From positions 57,276 through 121,275 of IMG/VR virus record IMGVR_UViG_3300046168_000072: a stretch of 64,000 nt of DNA. The stretch is one strand, 5' to 3'. The notes under the pieces are model-generated. The model searched no databases and was not told the DNA's origin. It worked only from the letters and a program-made list of their open reading frames with translations. Each line of letters begins with the position of its first letter. Positions within the stretch are counted from its first letter, which is position 1. Shown here one piece after another: positions 28,309 to 37,165 of the stretch. Both the position numbers and the translations under genes were made by a program. The stretch is from a virus.

Positions 28309-29399
28309 TATCTTAAAAAGATATTCAAAAAACAATTATCCAAATAGGTTTGTTCTAAGTGGAGGGAATGCATTTGGTCATTGCGATGATTAAAGTCAAG
28401 CAAAGTTTGACTTGCCGCTTCAAATAGATTTTTGATATTTGATTTGCTTTTGATATTATCCCAGTCATCGATGAAGCCGTTATGTTTTAAAGAGGGGTTG
28501 ATGGTAATTCTTGGTTTGTTGTATATTGAGGATAAAATTCTTACGTGAAGACTAGTGCTTATAGTAAGGGCGGATTCTGAGATTAAATTACAAATGTCCC
28601 AAACATTAAGGCTGTTAAAAAAATGTAACCTTTTAGGAAGTTTTCCTTTAAAGCACTTTATGTATTGAGCTCGAGAGTCGTGAAAAGGAGCAGATCCAGC
28701 CATAAAAAAAACCACATCTAAATTATATTCCTTCGAAATCAGTATGATTTGATCAAAAATGCATGAAGCATTAGAAGCTAAAACCGCCGAATTTATTTGC
28801 ACCGCTAGATATTTAGAACCAAAACTTTGAGTGCGTTTCTTGGAAATAAGATTGTCAAAAAAATGTTTTGTTAAGACCGCGCAATCAGGAATATGTAAAC
28901 CGTGATCAATTTTATTATTAATTAAAATATCGAGAGAGCTTTTATCTCGAAAGGATAAGAAATCAAAATCCATTAAATTGACTACAGAGTCTTCGGTAAC
29001 TCCACCTATAGAATTCGCGACAAAAAGGCCTGGGTTCTTGAAGTCGCGCTTGCTTAAAAGATAAGGGAATTTTATGTTTTTACCATTAAGTTTTGATAAC
29101 TCTAAATTATGCTTAGAGCTACTAGAGTTGGGATTAAAACATTTTAATGCGGATTCTTTTTTTACATGCCCTACTTGTCCTCCAACATGAATTAAGTGAA
29201 CTGTTTCATCTGAGTCAAAAAAATCAGTTATCGAAAGAACCTTGTGGCCTTGGTATTGACGCATGTCTCGAGAAAAAATATCACAAACAAAAATTGGTAT
29301 ATTTACATCTTTCAGTAAATTACCGACAATATGCGGGAATAGCATATCGCCAAAATTATGTCTGCCAAAAGCGCCGTATAGTATAATTTTTTCGCTCAC
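28308..29399 (-). CDS. Polysaccharide pyruvyl transferase-family protein
   Basis: The 363-residue protein starts at GTG 29399 (TAGTGA overlap). YGAFGRHNFGDMLFPHIVGN at the N-terminus is the hallmark of the PS_pyruv_trans family (CsaB/WcaK type). GLFVANSIGGV, FDFLSFRDKSSLDIL and HIPDCAVL follow, then STSLHVRILSSIYNKPRITI near the C-terminus, where family members keep a HxxR/H site. These enzymes add ketal pyruvate to surface glycans, or act as related glycosyltransferases. It implies an anionic cap on the product. Confidence 0.8.
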   Translation of the reverse strand: MSEKIILYGAFGRHNFGDMLFPHIVGNLLKDVNIPIFVCDIFSRDMRQYQGHKVLSITDFFDSDETVHLIHVGGQVGHVKKESALKCFNPNSSSSKHNLELSKLNGKNIKFPYLLSKRDFKNPGLFVANSIGGVTEDSVVNLMDFDFLSFRDKSSLDILINNKIDHGLHIPDCAVLTKHFFDNLISKKRTQSFGSKYLAVQINSAVLASNASCIFDQIILISKEYNLDVVFFMAGSAPFHDSRAQYIKCFKGKLPKRLHFFNSLNVWDICNLISESALTISTSLHVRILSSIYNKPRITINPSLKHNGFIDDWDNIKSKSNIKNLFEAASQTLLDFNHRNDQMHSLHLEQTYLDNCFLNIFLR

Positions 29400-30091
29400 T
29401 AATCAAGTATTGTTTTAATACGATCTCTATTTTGAATAATGACAGAATCTTTAACGCTTAAGCTATTGGAGTTTTGAGATCCAAACATACCGCACCTGTC
29501 ATTATAATAATAAGGTAATGTGAATATACTTACATCAGAACTTTCCCACGCAAGATGCCTAAATGAACCCTGGTCGTGCTCATGATCTACTAAATCGTTT
29601 TCGTATAAACGTTTCCATTCAGAAATAAAAGAATCTGTGGTTGTATTTTTTCGCCAATATATTACATCGCAATTCCACTCTCTAAAACAAGAGGGGGCAT
29701 TTGTTTTCATCTCGTGTTGATAAGGAGCATGGACCATCGCGAAATCATATTTACTTAATAGACTAAAAGGTTCTAGAACTTTTTCGTTTAAAGCATATGT
29801 ATCGCAACCAAGGTATAAATTATAATCATGATCTGTCTCCAGCATAGCCCGCATCTTGACAAGCATTTGACCTCTTTTATGAATACGATTTTTAAGTGTG
29901 TTTGGGACAATAAATTCAGTTGTATGAACTTTATCAAAGACTGAATCTATTTTTTGATTTGTATTTGTATAAAGTTCTACTGAAACATTTGGAATGTATT
30001 TTTTAAAGCTTTTTGCAGAAATAATTGATTCTTCAATATATTGACCGCCATCATGGTCTGAATTTACGTAAATTAATTTTACTTTATTCAT
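29399..30091 (-). CDS. GT-A glycosyltransferase-like protein
   Basis: The 230-residue protein begins MNKVKLIYVNSDHDGGQYIE. Its donor site appears as YNLYLGCDTYALNEKVL, where CDTY replaces a strict DXD. Later it has NCDVIYWRKNTTTDSFISEW and DHEHDQGSFRHLAWES, the DQGSF/R block of GT8- and nucleotid_trans-like enzymes. A sugar transferase is likely; the family is not assigned. Confidence 0.62.
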   Translation of the reverse strand: MNKVKLIYVNSDHDGGQYIEESIISAKSFKKYIPNVSVELYTNTNQKIDSVFDKVHTTEFIVPNTLKNRIHKRGQMLVKMRAMLETDHDYNLYLGCDTYALNEKVLEPFSLLSKYDFAMVHAPYQHEMKTNAPSCFREWNCDVIYWRKNTTTDSFISEWKRLYENDLVDHEHDQGSFRHLAWESSDVSIFTLPYYYNDRCGMFGSQNSNSLSVKDSVIIQNRDRIKTILD

Positions 30092-30753
30092 TTATTATGA
30101 AATCCAATCATTTGCACATTATGTACTAAACCCCAATCTCCTAGTAATTCAATATCAAATCCTAATTGTTTAGCTAAATATTCATAAAATGAAATGTGTT
30201 GATGATACGGATCTTGAAGTAAATAAGTGTTTAGCTTAGTTTTTTTATCGTTAACATGACACAATGTATCCAAGGAAGGGCAGTCGAAGATTGTAAAATA
30301 AAATACCCCAGTTTTAGCCATGTGTTTTTTTGCTTTGATTAAGCATAATTGTATCAAATTCATCGGCAGGTGAGTGAATACAGAGTGCGCAAACATAAAA
30401 TCAAATTCAACATTAAACTTCTCAAATTCAAAAAAATCACTAGAAATAAAAGTTGGATTTTTACTTATTAATGAGTCATCACTAATTTCATGTTTAATTC
30501 CTAGATTTATTAAGGATTGATTAATATCTATGCCAAAATACCTTTCCTTATCCAGGAAAGGTATAGCTTTAGAGCCTAACCTTAGGCATCCGCAACCAAT
30601 GTCTAGTAATCTAGAAGAAGGAGTCATTCCTTGAGAGACTAAAAAATCAAACTGGAGTTTAGACATGCCGTCCCAATTTTTGCCTATGCCTTCTCGAGGT
30701 TTAGTATATTGTTGGTTTTTGTCGTATGGTAATTTTAATATTTTTTTATTCAT
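30088..30753 (-). CDS. Class I SAM-dependent methyltransferase
   Basis: This protein of 221 residues has motif I as SRLLDIGCGCLRLGSKAIPF, followed by RYFGIDINQSLINLG (acidic motif II) and FMFAHSVFTHLPMNLIQLCL. This is the Methyltransf_11/25 pattern. Its N-terminus (REGIGKNWDGMSKLQFDFL) resembles small-molecule and sugar methyltransferases in O-antigen loci. It probably caps a sugar. The start overlaps no neighbour; the sulfotransferase gene ends 5 bp upstream. Confidence 0.8.
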   Translation of the reverse strand: MNKKILKLPYDKNQQYTKPREGIGKNWDGMSKLQFDFLVSQGMTPSSRLLDIGCGCLRLGSKAIPFLDKERYFGIDINQSLINLGIKHEISDDSLISKNPTFISSDFFEFEKFNVEFDFMFAHSVFTHLPMNLIQLCLIKAKKHMAKTGVFYFTIFDCPSLDTLCHVNDKKTKLNTYLLQDPYHQHISFYEYLAKQLGFDIELLGDWGLVHNVQMIGFHNK

Positions 30754-30758
30754 GTGAT

Positions 30759-31379
30759 TTATTCCCCAAATTTATATCCAAAATACTCGATGTCCTGTGC
30801 ATATTTTTCCGCAACAATTTCTCTGCTTTCATCATCGTAGTATTCGGTGTAATGTTTGTGGTTTGATTTGTTTTTGTGTGGAAGTTGTTGGCGAGGAATG
30901 CCGATTTTGTCGCAAACGATATCGAAATCTTCTTGTAAGTTCTCAAATCTTCCAATAAAGTTTAAATCTAATACACCATCAATAAGAAAATAATCAACTT
31001 GTGGAATAAAATGAGATTTTTGAAAATGAGTATAATCAGAAAATGATTTATTTGAGATCAAACGAACAAATGTACTAAAATCTAAATCCTTGGGATGAAC
31101 CATTCGATTTGGGTTAGGCTTCCACATAGCGGTGCCATGCTTCAAGAAAACAAACTCAGAAGCTATTTTTGACCAAGGGCTCCTTACAAAAGAAAATTTA
31201 AAAAAAGAATCATAACTCGAAACTGTTTCTTTATAATCGGAGGCTCGATAATGATCTATTTCCCTGTTTTTGTCATCTATGTATGGGGGGAGGACATTAT
31301 AGTTTAAAGCTTTATGAATTGAATGCCCAGCAGTTCTTGGGACATGAATAAATATGAACTTATGATTATTGTCGATCAT
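30759..31379 (-). CDS. Sulfotransferase (Sulfotransfer_2-like) 3
   Basis: This 206-residue protein shows HKFIFIHVPRTAGHSIHKAL for the phosphosulfate loop; the usual Lys after Pro is Arg here (PRTAG). FFKFSFVRSPWSKIASEFVF is the 3'-phosphate site with R and S conserved. NFIGRFENLQEDFDIVCDKI and the tail AQDIEYFGYKFGE match the sister genes. The K-to-R change in the loop is a point to test for altered activity. Confidence 0.85.
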   Translation of the reverse strand: MIDNNHKFIFIHVPRTAGHSIHKALNYNVLPPYIDDKNREIDHYRASDYKETVSSYDSFFKFSFVRSPWSKIASEFVFLKHGTAMWKPNPNRMVHPKDLDFSTFVRLISNKSFSDYTHFQKSHFIPQVDYFLIDGVLDLNFIGRFENLQEDFDIVCDKIGIPRQQLPHKNKSNHKHYTEYYDDESREIVAEKYAQDIEYFGYKFGE

Positions 31380-31381
31380 TT

Positions 31382-32251
31382 TTATTTATAATTAAGAATT
31401 GCATTTTCTAAAGCTTCTGTCACGGTTCTTATTTTTATGTATTTTTCAACTTTTGATGTATCAAGAACGCAGTTTGATCTTGGGGTAATAACATGTTCGC
31501 TGAAAGATTCTAGGCTATCAAAAAATTCAAAGTCTTTATTTGATAAATTATACTTCTTGATTAACTCAACAACATCTTTTGTCGTAACGCTCCCTTTGTT
31601 TGTAATATTATAAATTCCATGAGGAACTTTTTGTTCAAGCAAATCAATTGCGTATTTTGCAAAATCCCTTCTGTGGGATAAAGAATTTGCTACGTTTAAT
31701 AATTTGTCGTAAGAAAGTAATTTTGTCAAATAATTTCTTGGTGATTTATGTTCGTCAAAAGGTATTCGCAACCTAAAAAGGTACGACCTTGGATTATGTT
31801 TAAGTATCATTTTTTCACATAAAGCTTTTGTTCCGCTGTAAAAACTGCCGTTTTGAAAATCAAAATTAGAATCATCTTCTTCGGAAAACTTTTTTGAATA
31901 TCCATTGTATATGCAACCAGAAGATATTTGAACTAAAGTAGAATAGGTAGTTGTGCAAAAATTAGCTAAATTAGTAGGGAAAATGACATTGCCCATAATA
32001 GTATCCGCTTTATTTAACTCACAAGCATCAACATTTGGCTTGCCTATGTGCCCCGCGCAGTTGATTATAACGGCATTTTTAAAAGACTTATCGTAACTAT
32101 TATAATGCATATGCGCATAGTTCGTGAACTCCTTAAAATTAGTATAATCTAAATCAGACCTACTTAAAGCTAAATATTTTAGACTTCTTGACTTCAATTC
32201 TTTTATAATAGCCTCTGCTATGTATCCATTCTTTCCCAATACTACGTACAT
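31382..32251 (-). CDS. RmlD-like NDP-sugar reductase/epimerase (extended SDR)
   Basis: This 289-residue protein has an N-terminal NAD(P)-binding loop (VLGKNGYIAEAII), NCAGHIGKPNVDACE, VQISSGCIYNGYSKKF and the catalytic YSGTKALCEK (YxxxK). A RmlD-type order follows: SLSHRRDFAKYAIDLL and GIYNITNKGSVTTKDVVELI. RmlD reduces dTDP-4-keto-L-rhamnose; relatives make other deoxysugars. No rmlA, rmlB or rmlC is in this window, so the substrate is uncertain and may be supplied by the host or by genes elsewhere. Confidence 0.72.
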   Translation of the reverse strand: MYVVLGKNGYIAEAIIKELKSRSLKYLALSRSDLDYTNFKEFTNYAHMHYNSYDKSFKNAVIINCAGHIGKPNVDACELNKADTIMGNVIFPTNLANFCTTTYSTLVQISSGCIYNGYSKKFSEEDDSNFDFQNGSFYSGTKALCEKMILKHNPRSYLFRLRIPFDEHKSPRNYLTKLLSYDKLLNVANSLSHRRDFAKYAIDLLEQKVPHGIYNITNKGSVTTKDVVELIKKYNLSNKDFEFFDSLESFSEHVITPRSNCVLDTSKVEKYIKIRTVTEALENAILNYK

Positions 32252-32254
32252 AAA

Positions 32255-33142
32255 CTAATAACACTTCTCCTGAAAATTAATGTGAAAATTTGGTATACCT
32301 TTATATAGGCAAAACTCATTGAATCTGCTAAAGTTTTTAAATAAAAAATTTGTATACTGTAATAAGTAAAAATCCACTAATGCTTCTTTAGCTATGTTTA
32401 TGCGTCCGTACTTTTCTTCCATTTTAATTTGTATCTCTGTGGACTGCTCGCCTTTTTCGTGGCCAGTACCACAACCTGGAGGAGCAAAGTATCTTTCAGT
32501 TACGATTGTATTTCCGTATTCTTTTTCGAACAAATCAACGAACTGCTTTGAATCTGTAGCAACAAAAAACTTATAATTATCGCAGGCTTTTAAAAATGCA
32601 CGTGGTGAATCAAATAATACATGATCTATTTTTTCTTTATAAATATCAAAGATAGTTTGAATTGCATTTCTTTTCCCCTGGAAACGATTTGAGTCTCCAG
32701 TTATTGGCGGCAAAACTTCTCCGTTTGATGTTCGGGCATGAACTCCAACTACATAATTTCCAGTAAAGTATTTTTCGCGCATGCTATCAATTTCAGCAGC
32801 AATACTTCTGTGAACATTTATGCGATCAAATGTATCATAAAATTTTTTTGACTCTTCTTGCGATTTAAGTGGGTTTTTGATTACCAATCTAGAATCAGAA
32901 TGTTGTTCGGCATCTTTTTTCAGCTGATCTATATATTCCTCATTGACAATGACTTCTGTGTCTGTATCAATGTGATGAAAATATTCAGCAAACAAGTTAC
33001 TATCACCTTTGCTGGCCCAATGCCCGCGCATATCAATTAGTATGCCTTTATTATTCTGCTCGCAATACATTAAAGCATTTGTGAGATGCCATAAGGTATC
33101 GCCCCATCCAGTGTCACGAGAAAAATAATAATAATTATTCAC
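32255..33142 (-). CDS. NodZ/FUT8-like (GT23-type) fucosyltransferase candidate
   Basis: The 295-residue protein begins MNNYYYFSRDTGWGDTLWHL. It has the GDP-fucose-site pattern YVVGVHARTSNGEVLPP (H-x-R in the family's HxRxxD/HxRRxx position) and YKFFVATDSKQFVDLFEKEY, corresponding to the FLATDD motif of NodZ/FUT8. GTGHEKGEQSTEI and KEALVDFYLLQYTNFLF match the downstream region. GT23 enzymes add alpha-1,6-fucose to GlcNAc. The assignment is by motif order only. GDP-fucose would come from gmd and fcl at 45.4-47.4 kb. Confidence 0.65.
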   Translation of the reverse strand: MNNYYYFSRDTGWGDTLWHLTNALMYCEQNNKGILIDMRGHWASKGDSNLFAEYFHHIDTDTEVIVNEEYIDQLKKDAEQHSDSRLVIKNPLKSQEESKKFYDTFDRINVHRSIAAEIDSMREKYFTGNYVVGVHARTSNGEVLPPITGDSNRFQGKRNAIQTIFDIYKEKIDHVLFDSPRAFLKACDNYKFFVATDSKQFVDLFEKEYGNTIVTERYFAPPGCGTGHEKGEQSTEIQIKMEEKYGRINIAKEALVDFYLLQYTNFLFKNFSRFNEFCLYKGIPNFHINFQEKCY

Positions 33143-33939
33143 AATATAATCTTCTCATCTCCATATTTATCAAACATTTCTTGGTAGTTAGGTATCTTAT
33201 TGTATGCTTTTTTACCAAACACTCTTCTGCCTGTATCCAGGAAGTTTTTAACATTATCGTAATCAACTTCTACATTAAGGTATGCAATCATATTATCAAA
33301 CTGCGCAAGCCTTTGTTCGTAAGTTTCTAAACCATAAAGATCTTCATATTTAGAAACGTAAGCGTCAGGAGGAAGTAGCTCATGGTAGTGCGGTAAATAT
33401 TTTTTATACCATTTGATTCTTCTTTGAATCGGCGGCTCTTCTAGATCTTGATAATCAAATGAGTCAACTTTTGCTTTATGTTCTTTTTGCTCACCTAACT
33501 GCCAAACTTGAACTTGATTTGCTAGCTGCCATGAAACTGCAGGATAAAATGCACTTTCTCTGTATTGATATATAATTTTTATACCATGTGCCGCGCAGTA
33601 ATATATAAAGTTTTCATTACCAACTTCAGAGACTGTACACCAAACATGTTTAACGCCATCAAATACGAAAAATAAATCATCAAGAAATTCCCAAAGCTTT
33701 TCTCGATTTTCAGAAATGTTATTAAATTTATTAAAGTATGGTATATGGTCTGACTTTGGAAGGTTGTCAGGGTTCATATCATGGTCTTCAATAATCTTAG
33801 CATATCTTGGGTTATGCTCAAGGTCACCAGTGAGAGAGGATAATGGCTCATGAACAATGCGATCATTTTTATTAAGAGCGGCAATTAGACTCGTGGTTCC
33901 CGCTCTTTCTTGACCAAAAATTACAAATTTAGAATCCAT
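33139..33939 (-). CDS. Sulfotransferase family 1/3-like protein
   Basis: The product is about 266 residues from the ATG at 33939 (MDSKFVIFGQERAGTTSLIA); the TTG two codons upstream is a poorer start. GQERAGTTSL is the phosphosulfate P-loop. HGIKIIYQYRESAFYPAVSW contains the R and S of the 3'-phosphate site. Unlike its neighbours it lacks the HIPKxAG form, so it is a separate lineage of sulfotransferase. The C-terminus (VFGKKAYNKIPNYQEMFDKY) is typical of P-loop Sulfotransfer_3 proteins. Overlap with the next gene is four bases. Confidence 0.78.
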   Translation of the reverse strand: MDSKFVIFGQERAGTTSLIAALNKNDRIVHEPLSSLTGDLEHNPRYAKIIEDHDMNPDNLPKSDHIPYFNKFNNISENREKLWEFLDDLFFVFDGVKHVWCTVSEVGNENFIYYCAAHGIKIIYQYRESAFYPAVSWQLANQVQVWQLGEQKEHKAKVDSFDYQDLEEPPIQRRIKWYKKYLPHYHELLPPDAYVSKYEDLYGLETYEQRLAQFDNMIAYLNVEVDYDNVKNFLDTGRRVFGKKAYNKIPNYQEMFDKYGDEKIIL

Positions 33940-34615
33940 AATCAAAATAAACTAAATCTTCTGCGAAATGTTTTTCTATATAATCTTTACTGTACGTTGA
34001 ATAGTAGTCTTGATAGCTTGTTTTCTTTTTGTATTCTGCACTACTGTTTTTTCTCCAATCATCAAAGCCTTTGCGGCTTTTAAACTTAAGTGTTGTTTGA
34101 AGCTGGAACAAACATTCTTGCATGTCTTCCACTTTGAAAAATTTATCTATTTCAACTCTGCCTTGATAAGTGACTCTACTTAAATTGGTGTCGTAATATC
34201 CAGCATGAAATTCTTTAATAGCTTTTTCCTCATAAGCGTAATTGATGAAACCATCAAAATCATCATTGATATAATATTCATGAAACTTTTTAACATATGG
34301 CATTTTGGGCGAATCAATATTATTCTCTACAAAATAATCATATTTCCAGCCGCCAAGATATGAGAACATAGAAACAACACGATCAAAAGGATTGCGTACT
34401 ATTGTAAATTTAAAATAATCTTTATAATCAGGAACTTCCCAAAGTATTCCATTGATAGCTCTCTCGCATGTAGTTTTATATTTGCTATCATAATCTTGTT
34501 GGTTTTGATTATTTTCGTAATCAGACTCTATATTCGATAAAAGATAGTGCTTGATAAATGTGCCCCCAGACTTTGGAATGTGTACGTAAATAAATTTATG
34601 ATCGTGACTATACAT
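33929..34615 (-). CDS. Sulfotransferase (Sulfotransfer_2-like) 4
   Basis: The 228-residue protein opens MYSHDHKFIYVHIPKSGGTF with a complete HIPKSGG phosphosulfate loop. FKFTIVRNPFDRVVSMFSYL is the 3'-phosphate site. The C-terminal AEDLVYFDYGF again matches the sister genes. It overlaps the Sulfotransfer_1/3 gene by 11 bp, so two sulfotransferases of different lineage are translationally coupled. Confidence 0.88.
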   Translation of the reverse strand: MYSHDHKFIYVHIPKSGGTFIKHYLLSNIESDYENNQNQQDYDSKYKTTCERAINGILWEVPDYKDYFKFTIVRNPFDRVVSMFSYLGGWKYDYFVENNIDSPKMPYVKKFHEYYINDDFDGFINYAYEEKAIKEFHAGYYDTNLSRVTYQGRVEIDKFFKVEDMQECLFQLQTTLKFKSRKGFDDWRKNSSAEYKKKTSYQDYYSTYSKDYIEKHFAEDLVYFDYGF

Positions 34616-35459
34616 TGATCTTGTCCATGACTGCAGGATTATCTAAGTTATCAAGCAAGAACTGTTTTCCGTCTTCGCCGCAAAGATGGCACAGATAAAA
34701 GTCTTTATTATCTTCACCTTTTTGAAAGCAAGCTTGGTAATTCGCGTTCCATACCCATTGTAAAGGTTTATGATGATCTGTGACGTTTGTCTTGGCGTAT
34801 GCATAGCCATACATATCTTGGTCAATGAAGTCTTTACGCTCTCCAAGTATCTCTAGAACTGGATTATCAATCAAGCCATGCTCTTTTAAGAAATCAACAA
34901 TCGTATTTTGATCTGGTAAAACTTCAACCATTTCAGATACAATTTTACGACTCATGATGTAACAACCAAGATTTAAATTATATTTTGGAATATTACGCTG
35001 AGTTTTTTCATTAAACCAGTAAACATCTTCGTCTTCAGGAATAGCTTTAAGGTATTCTTTTAAAAATATTTCATTCTTTTTAACCACCGCCTCGTTAAAG
35101 CCATACTGCATCATAAACTCATCATCTTTGTGATACTCAAAAATATCAGGCGCGGTTTTACTTACGACCATATCAAGATCAAGCAATGCAAATTTATCAT
35201 AATCACTTTTTAAAAACTCATGCAAAAATAAAATTTTGACAAAAGTACTTTTTTGATAATGACTAAAGCTATACTGATGTATATCTTGATAACCAGGAAA
35301 ATCTGCCATTGATATAATTTTTAAATCACATCCAATTTTTTCTGCATATTTTTCAATAGAACCAAGGCAATGAGGCACCCATGCCATATCTTTGTATCCA
35401 GGATTTGCAAAGTCAGTATCCTTTGGCAAATCGTTGATTACATAAATTACATTACTCAT
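34608..35459 (-). CDS. GT8-like glycosyltransferase
   Basis: The 283-residue protein begins MSNVIYVINDLPKDTDFANP. The donor and metal site is YDKFALLDLDMVVSKTAPDI (DLDM, a DXD motif), then KYNLNLGCYIMSRKIV (the NxG block) and FYLCHLCGEDGKQFLL with the C-terminal His of GT8-type enzymes. It is likely a retaining galactosyl- or glucosyltransferase. The ATG overlaps the previous stop by four bases. Confidence 0.72.
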   Translation of the reverse strand: MSNVIYVINDLPKDTDFANPGYKDMAWVPHCLGSIEKYAEKIGCDLKIISMADFPGYQDIHQYSFSHYQKSTFVKILFLHEFLKSDYDKFALLDLDMVVSKTAPDIFEYHKDDEFMMQYGFNEAVVKKNEIFLKEYLKAIPEDEDVYWFNEKTQRNIPKYNLNLGCYIMSRKIVSEMVEVLPDQNTIVDFLKEHGLIDNPVLEILGERKDFIDQDMYGYAYAKTNVTDHHKPLQWVWNANYQACFQKGEDNKDFYLCHLCGEDGKQFLLDNLDNPAVMDKINV

Positions 35460-36391
35460 AATCTAGTCACCTCCAAATTTTCATCAAGCAAGCCCCAGTT
35501 ATCTGGATTAGGATTATCCAGTAGCTTATTTCTGACATCAAGAGAATTGGTTTTCCTGGCTCCCTCTTGTTGTGCATGTGGCTGCGTGGTATCATTCGCG
35601 GCTCCATCATCACGACCATGAAATTGATGATAAAAATCAGCATCAATAGCTAAGCATAAATTGTATATTTCTTCTTTTGCAGCTATACGATTTAAAAATT
35701 CTGTATCCATACTGTTCATATACACAAGCTTTTCATTAAAGCCTTTATGTTCTATATAACATTCGCGTTCTACCATCATAACCCCAACAGCACCCCCATA
35801 AAAAGGGAAAACTTCTTTGTTTGGCATCAGTCTGCTATAATGATTATGTTCATGGCAAACCTCGACCTTATGGGAAAGCTTTTGATCATAAATAAAATCA
35901 CGAAAAACAGAATGATGAGATTGGTTTTCGTCTAAGTTTCGGCGGCTACAAAAAGAAGCTCTGGGCCATTTCCAACCATAATCTTTCACTTCGAATTCGT
36001 GATAAAACCAATCCATAAAACGCTGACCTATTAATGTATCTTGATCGATACGCGCAAAATGCTTCCCTTGCATCTGGCGGAATCCTACATTCATAGCATG
36101 TACTTCTGAAAATGGCGAATCGCCTTGATGTTTGTCAGCAATATCAGGTGGAACTGTTACAATATTCAAAAGATTTTTAGTTTCTGGAACTAACCTACCA
36201 AGAATATCATCTTTCATTGGCTTGTTTCTTGAGCACCAATCAACCAGGATAACTTCAGACTGATCTTCGACATTATTTTTACGAATAATCTCGCAAGCAT
36301 GATTTACAGTATTAATGCACCTTCCTACAGAATCACCGTTATAATTATCATTACGAGAACAAACTATATATGATATTTTTTTTTCGCTCAT
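35456..36391 (-). CDS. GT2-like glycosyltransferase
   Basis: This 311-residue protein starts MSEKKISYIVCSRNDNYNGD, with SEVILVDWCSRNKPM as donor-binding loop. HAMNVGFRQMQGKHFARIDQD supplies the acidic site (RIDQD). VFPFYGGAVGVMMVERECY and MDTEFLNRIAAKEE complete the GT-A core. Predicted to be inverting. It lies between a GT8-like gene and an unassigned protein with fucosyltransferase features. Confidence 0.7.
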   Translation of the reverse strand: MSEKKISYIVCSRNDNYNGDSVGRCINTVNHACEIIRKNNVEDQSEVILVDWCSRNKPMKDDILGRLVPETKNLLNIVTVPPDIADKHQGDSPFSEVHAMNVGFRQMQGKHFARIDQDTLIGQRFMDWFYHEFEVKDYGWKWPRASFCSRRNLDENQSHHSVFRDFIYDQKLSHKVEVCHEHNHYSRLMPNKEVFPFYGGAVGVMMVERECYIEHKGFNEKLVYMNSMDTEFLNRIAAKEEIYNLCLAIDADFYHQFHGRDDGAANDTTQPHAQQEGARKTNSLDVRNKLLDNPNPDNWGLLDENLEVTRL

Positions 36392-37038
36392 GTTTCTGGA
36401 ACTAATCGTTTACAATTAAACGCAAATACTCTTTGTGGATTTGGAACAACTACTTGCTTGCCGCCAATCTGCTTTAGCATATTCATGTATGTAGAGCCTG
36501 GCGTCGAAATATGTTTATCTAAATGTTTTAAACAATGAAAATTAATACTTGGTCTATATTCTTCTTCTATATTAGTATTATATGTATTCGGAACAATGTA
36601 AAAAACTTTATTCATCCAGTTAAATACGTCATGTAACTTTAATAAAATGTCTTCTGAGTCTGTGACTACAAAGAAGTTTGCTTGTCTTGCGTTAATTTGC
36701 ACTTTATTCATTTGAGCAATATAAACATTTAGATTAGATACTTTTTCTGATTCTAATATAACGCCCCAAGTATGTTCTGTTATTCGTTTATTTACTCTTA
36801 TAATTTCTTCGATAGCGGGCTCTGGCATGGAGCTTAAACTGTGAATTTGATTGTTGAATTTATAAGCTTCGTATTCCATTGTTAGGCTTGTGATTTTTTT
36901 TTGTTCTGTATAGTATAATTGAGAGTTTAAATAATTCAATTCATTATCTAAATAACGATGAAGATTATCAATTTTTTTTTGATAACCTCGTTTAATTTTA
37001 CACAGATATTTCTTACTTTGTCCTAAAAAATCAATCAC
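36388..37038 (-). CDS. Coiled-coil protein with fucosyltransferase-like C-terminal half
   Basis: This gene starts at GTG 37038 with a GTGA overlap. Residues about 10-80 are basic and helical (KKYLCKIKRGYQKKIDNLHR) and may be a coiled coil. The C-terminal half contains ARQANFFVVTDSEDILLKL and HISTPGSTYMNMLKQIGG. These resemble the FxATD and S-GST-xxML elements of NodZ/O-FucT-like GT-B enzymes, and the FVATDS of the gene at 32255. A full HxRxxD site is not seen. It could be a degenerate or partner subunit; function is uncertain. Confidence 0.45.
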   Translation of the reverse strand: MIDFLGQSKKYLCKIKRGYQKKIDNLHRYLDNELNYLNSQLYYTEQKKITSLTMEYEAYKFNNQIHSLSSMPEPAIEEIIRVNKRITEHTWGVILESEKVSNLNVYIAQMNKVQINARQANFFVVTDSEDILLKLHDVFNWMNKVFYIVPNTYNTNIEEEYRPSINFHCLKHLDKHISTPGSTYMNMLKQIGGKQVVVPNPQRVFAFNCKRLVPET

Positions 37039-37124
37039 GTAGGAGGAGCTGGTGGAGTTTTATGAATCAACAAAGCTAGCTTCTTTACTAAGAGTTTAGC
37101 ACCTTTTTTTATTAAAAGAGACAT
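37035..37124 (-). CDS. Tiny cationic hydrophobic peptide (29 residues)
   Basis: An ATG at 37124 opens a 29-codon frame MSLLIKKGAKLLVKKLALLI followed by HKTPPAPPT and a stop that overlaps the next GTG start (ACGTGA). The peptide alternates Leu/Ile with Lys and would form an amphipathic helix with a Pro-rich tail. The tight overlap with the downstream start supports translation. It has no clear SD, and the function is unknown. Confidence 0.35.
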   Translation of the reverse strand: MSLLIKKGAKLLVKKLALLIHKTPPAPPT

Positions 37125-37165
37125 AGCTTACGGTAACCACAATGAAATCACATTAAAACGTAAGC

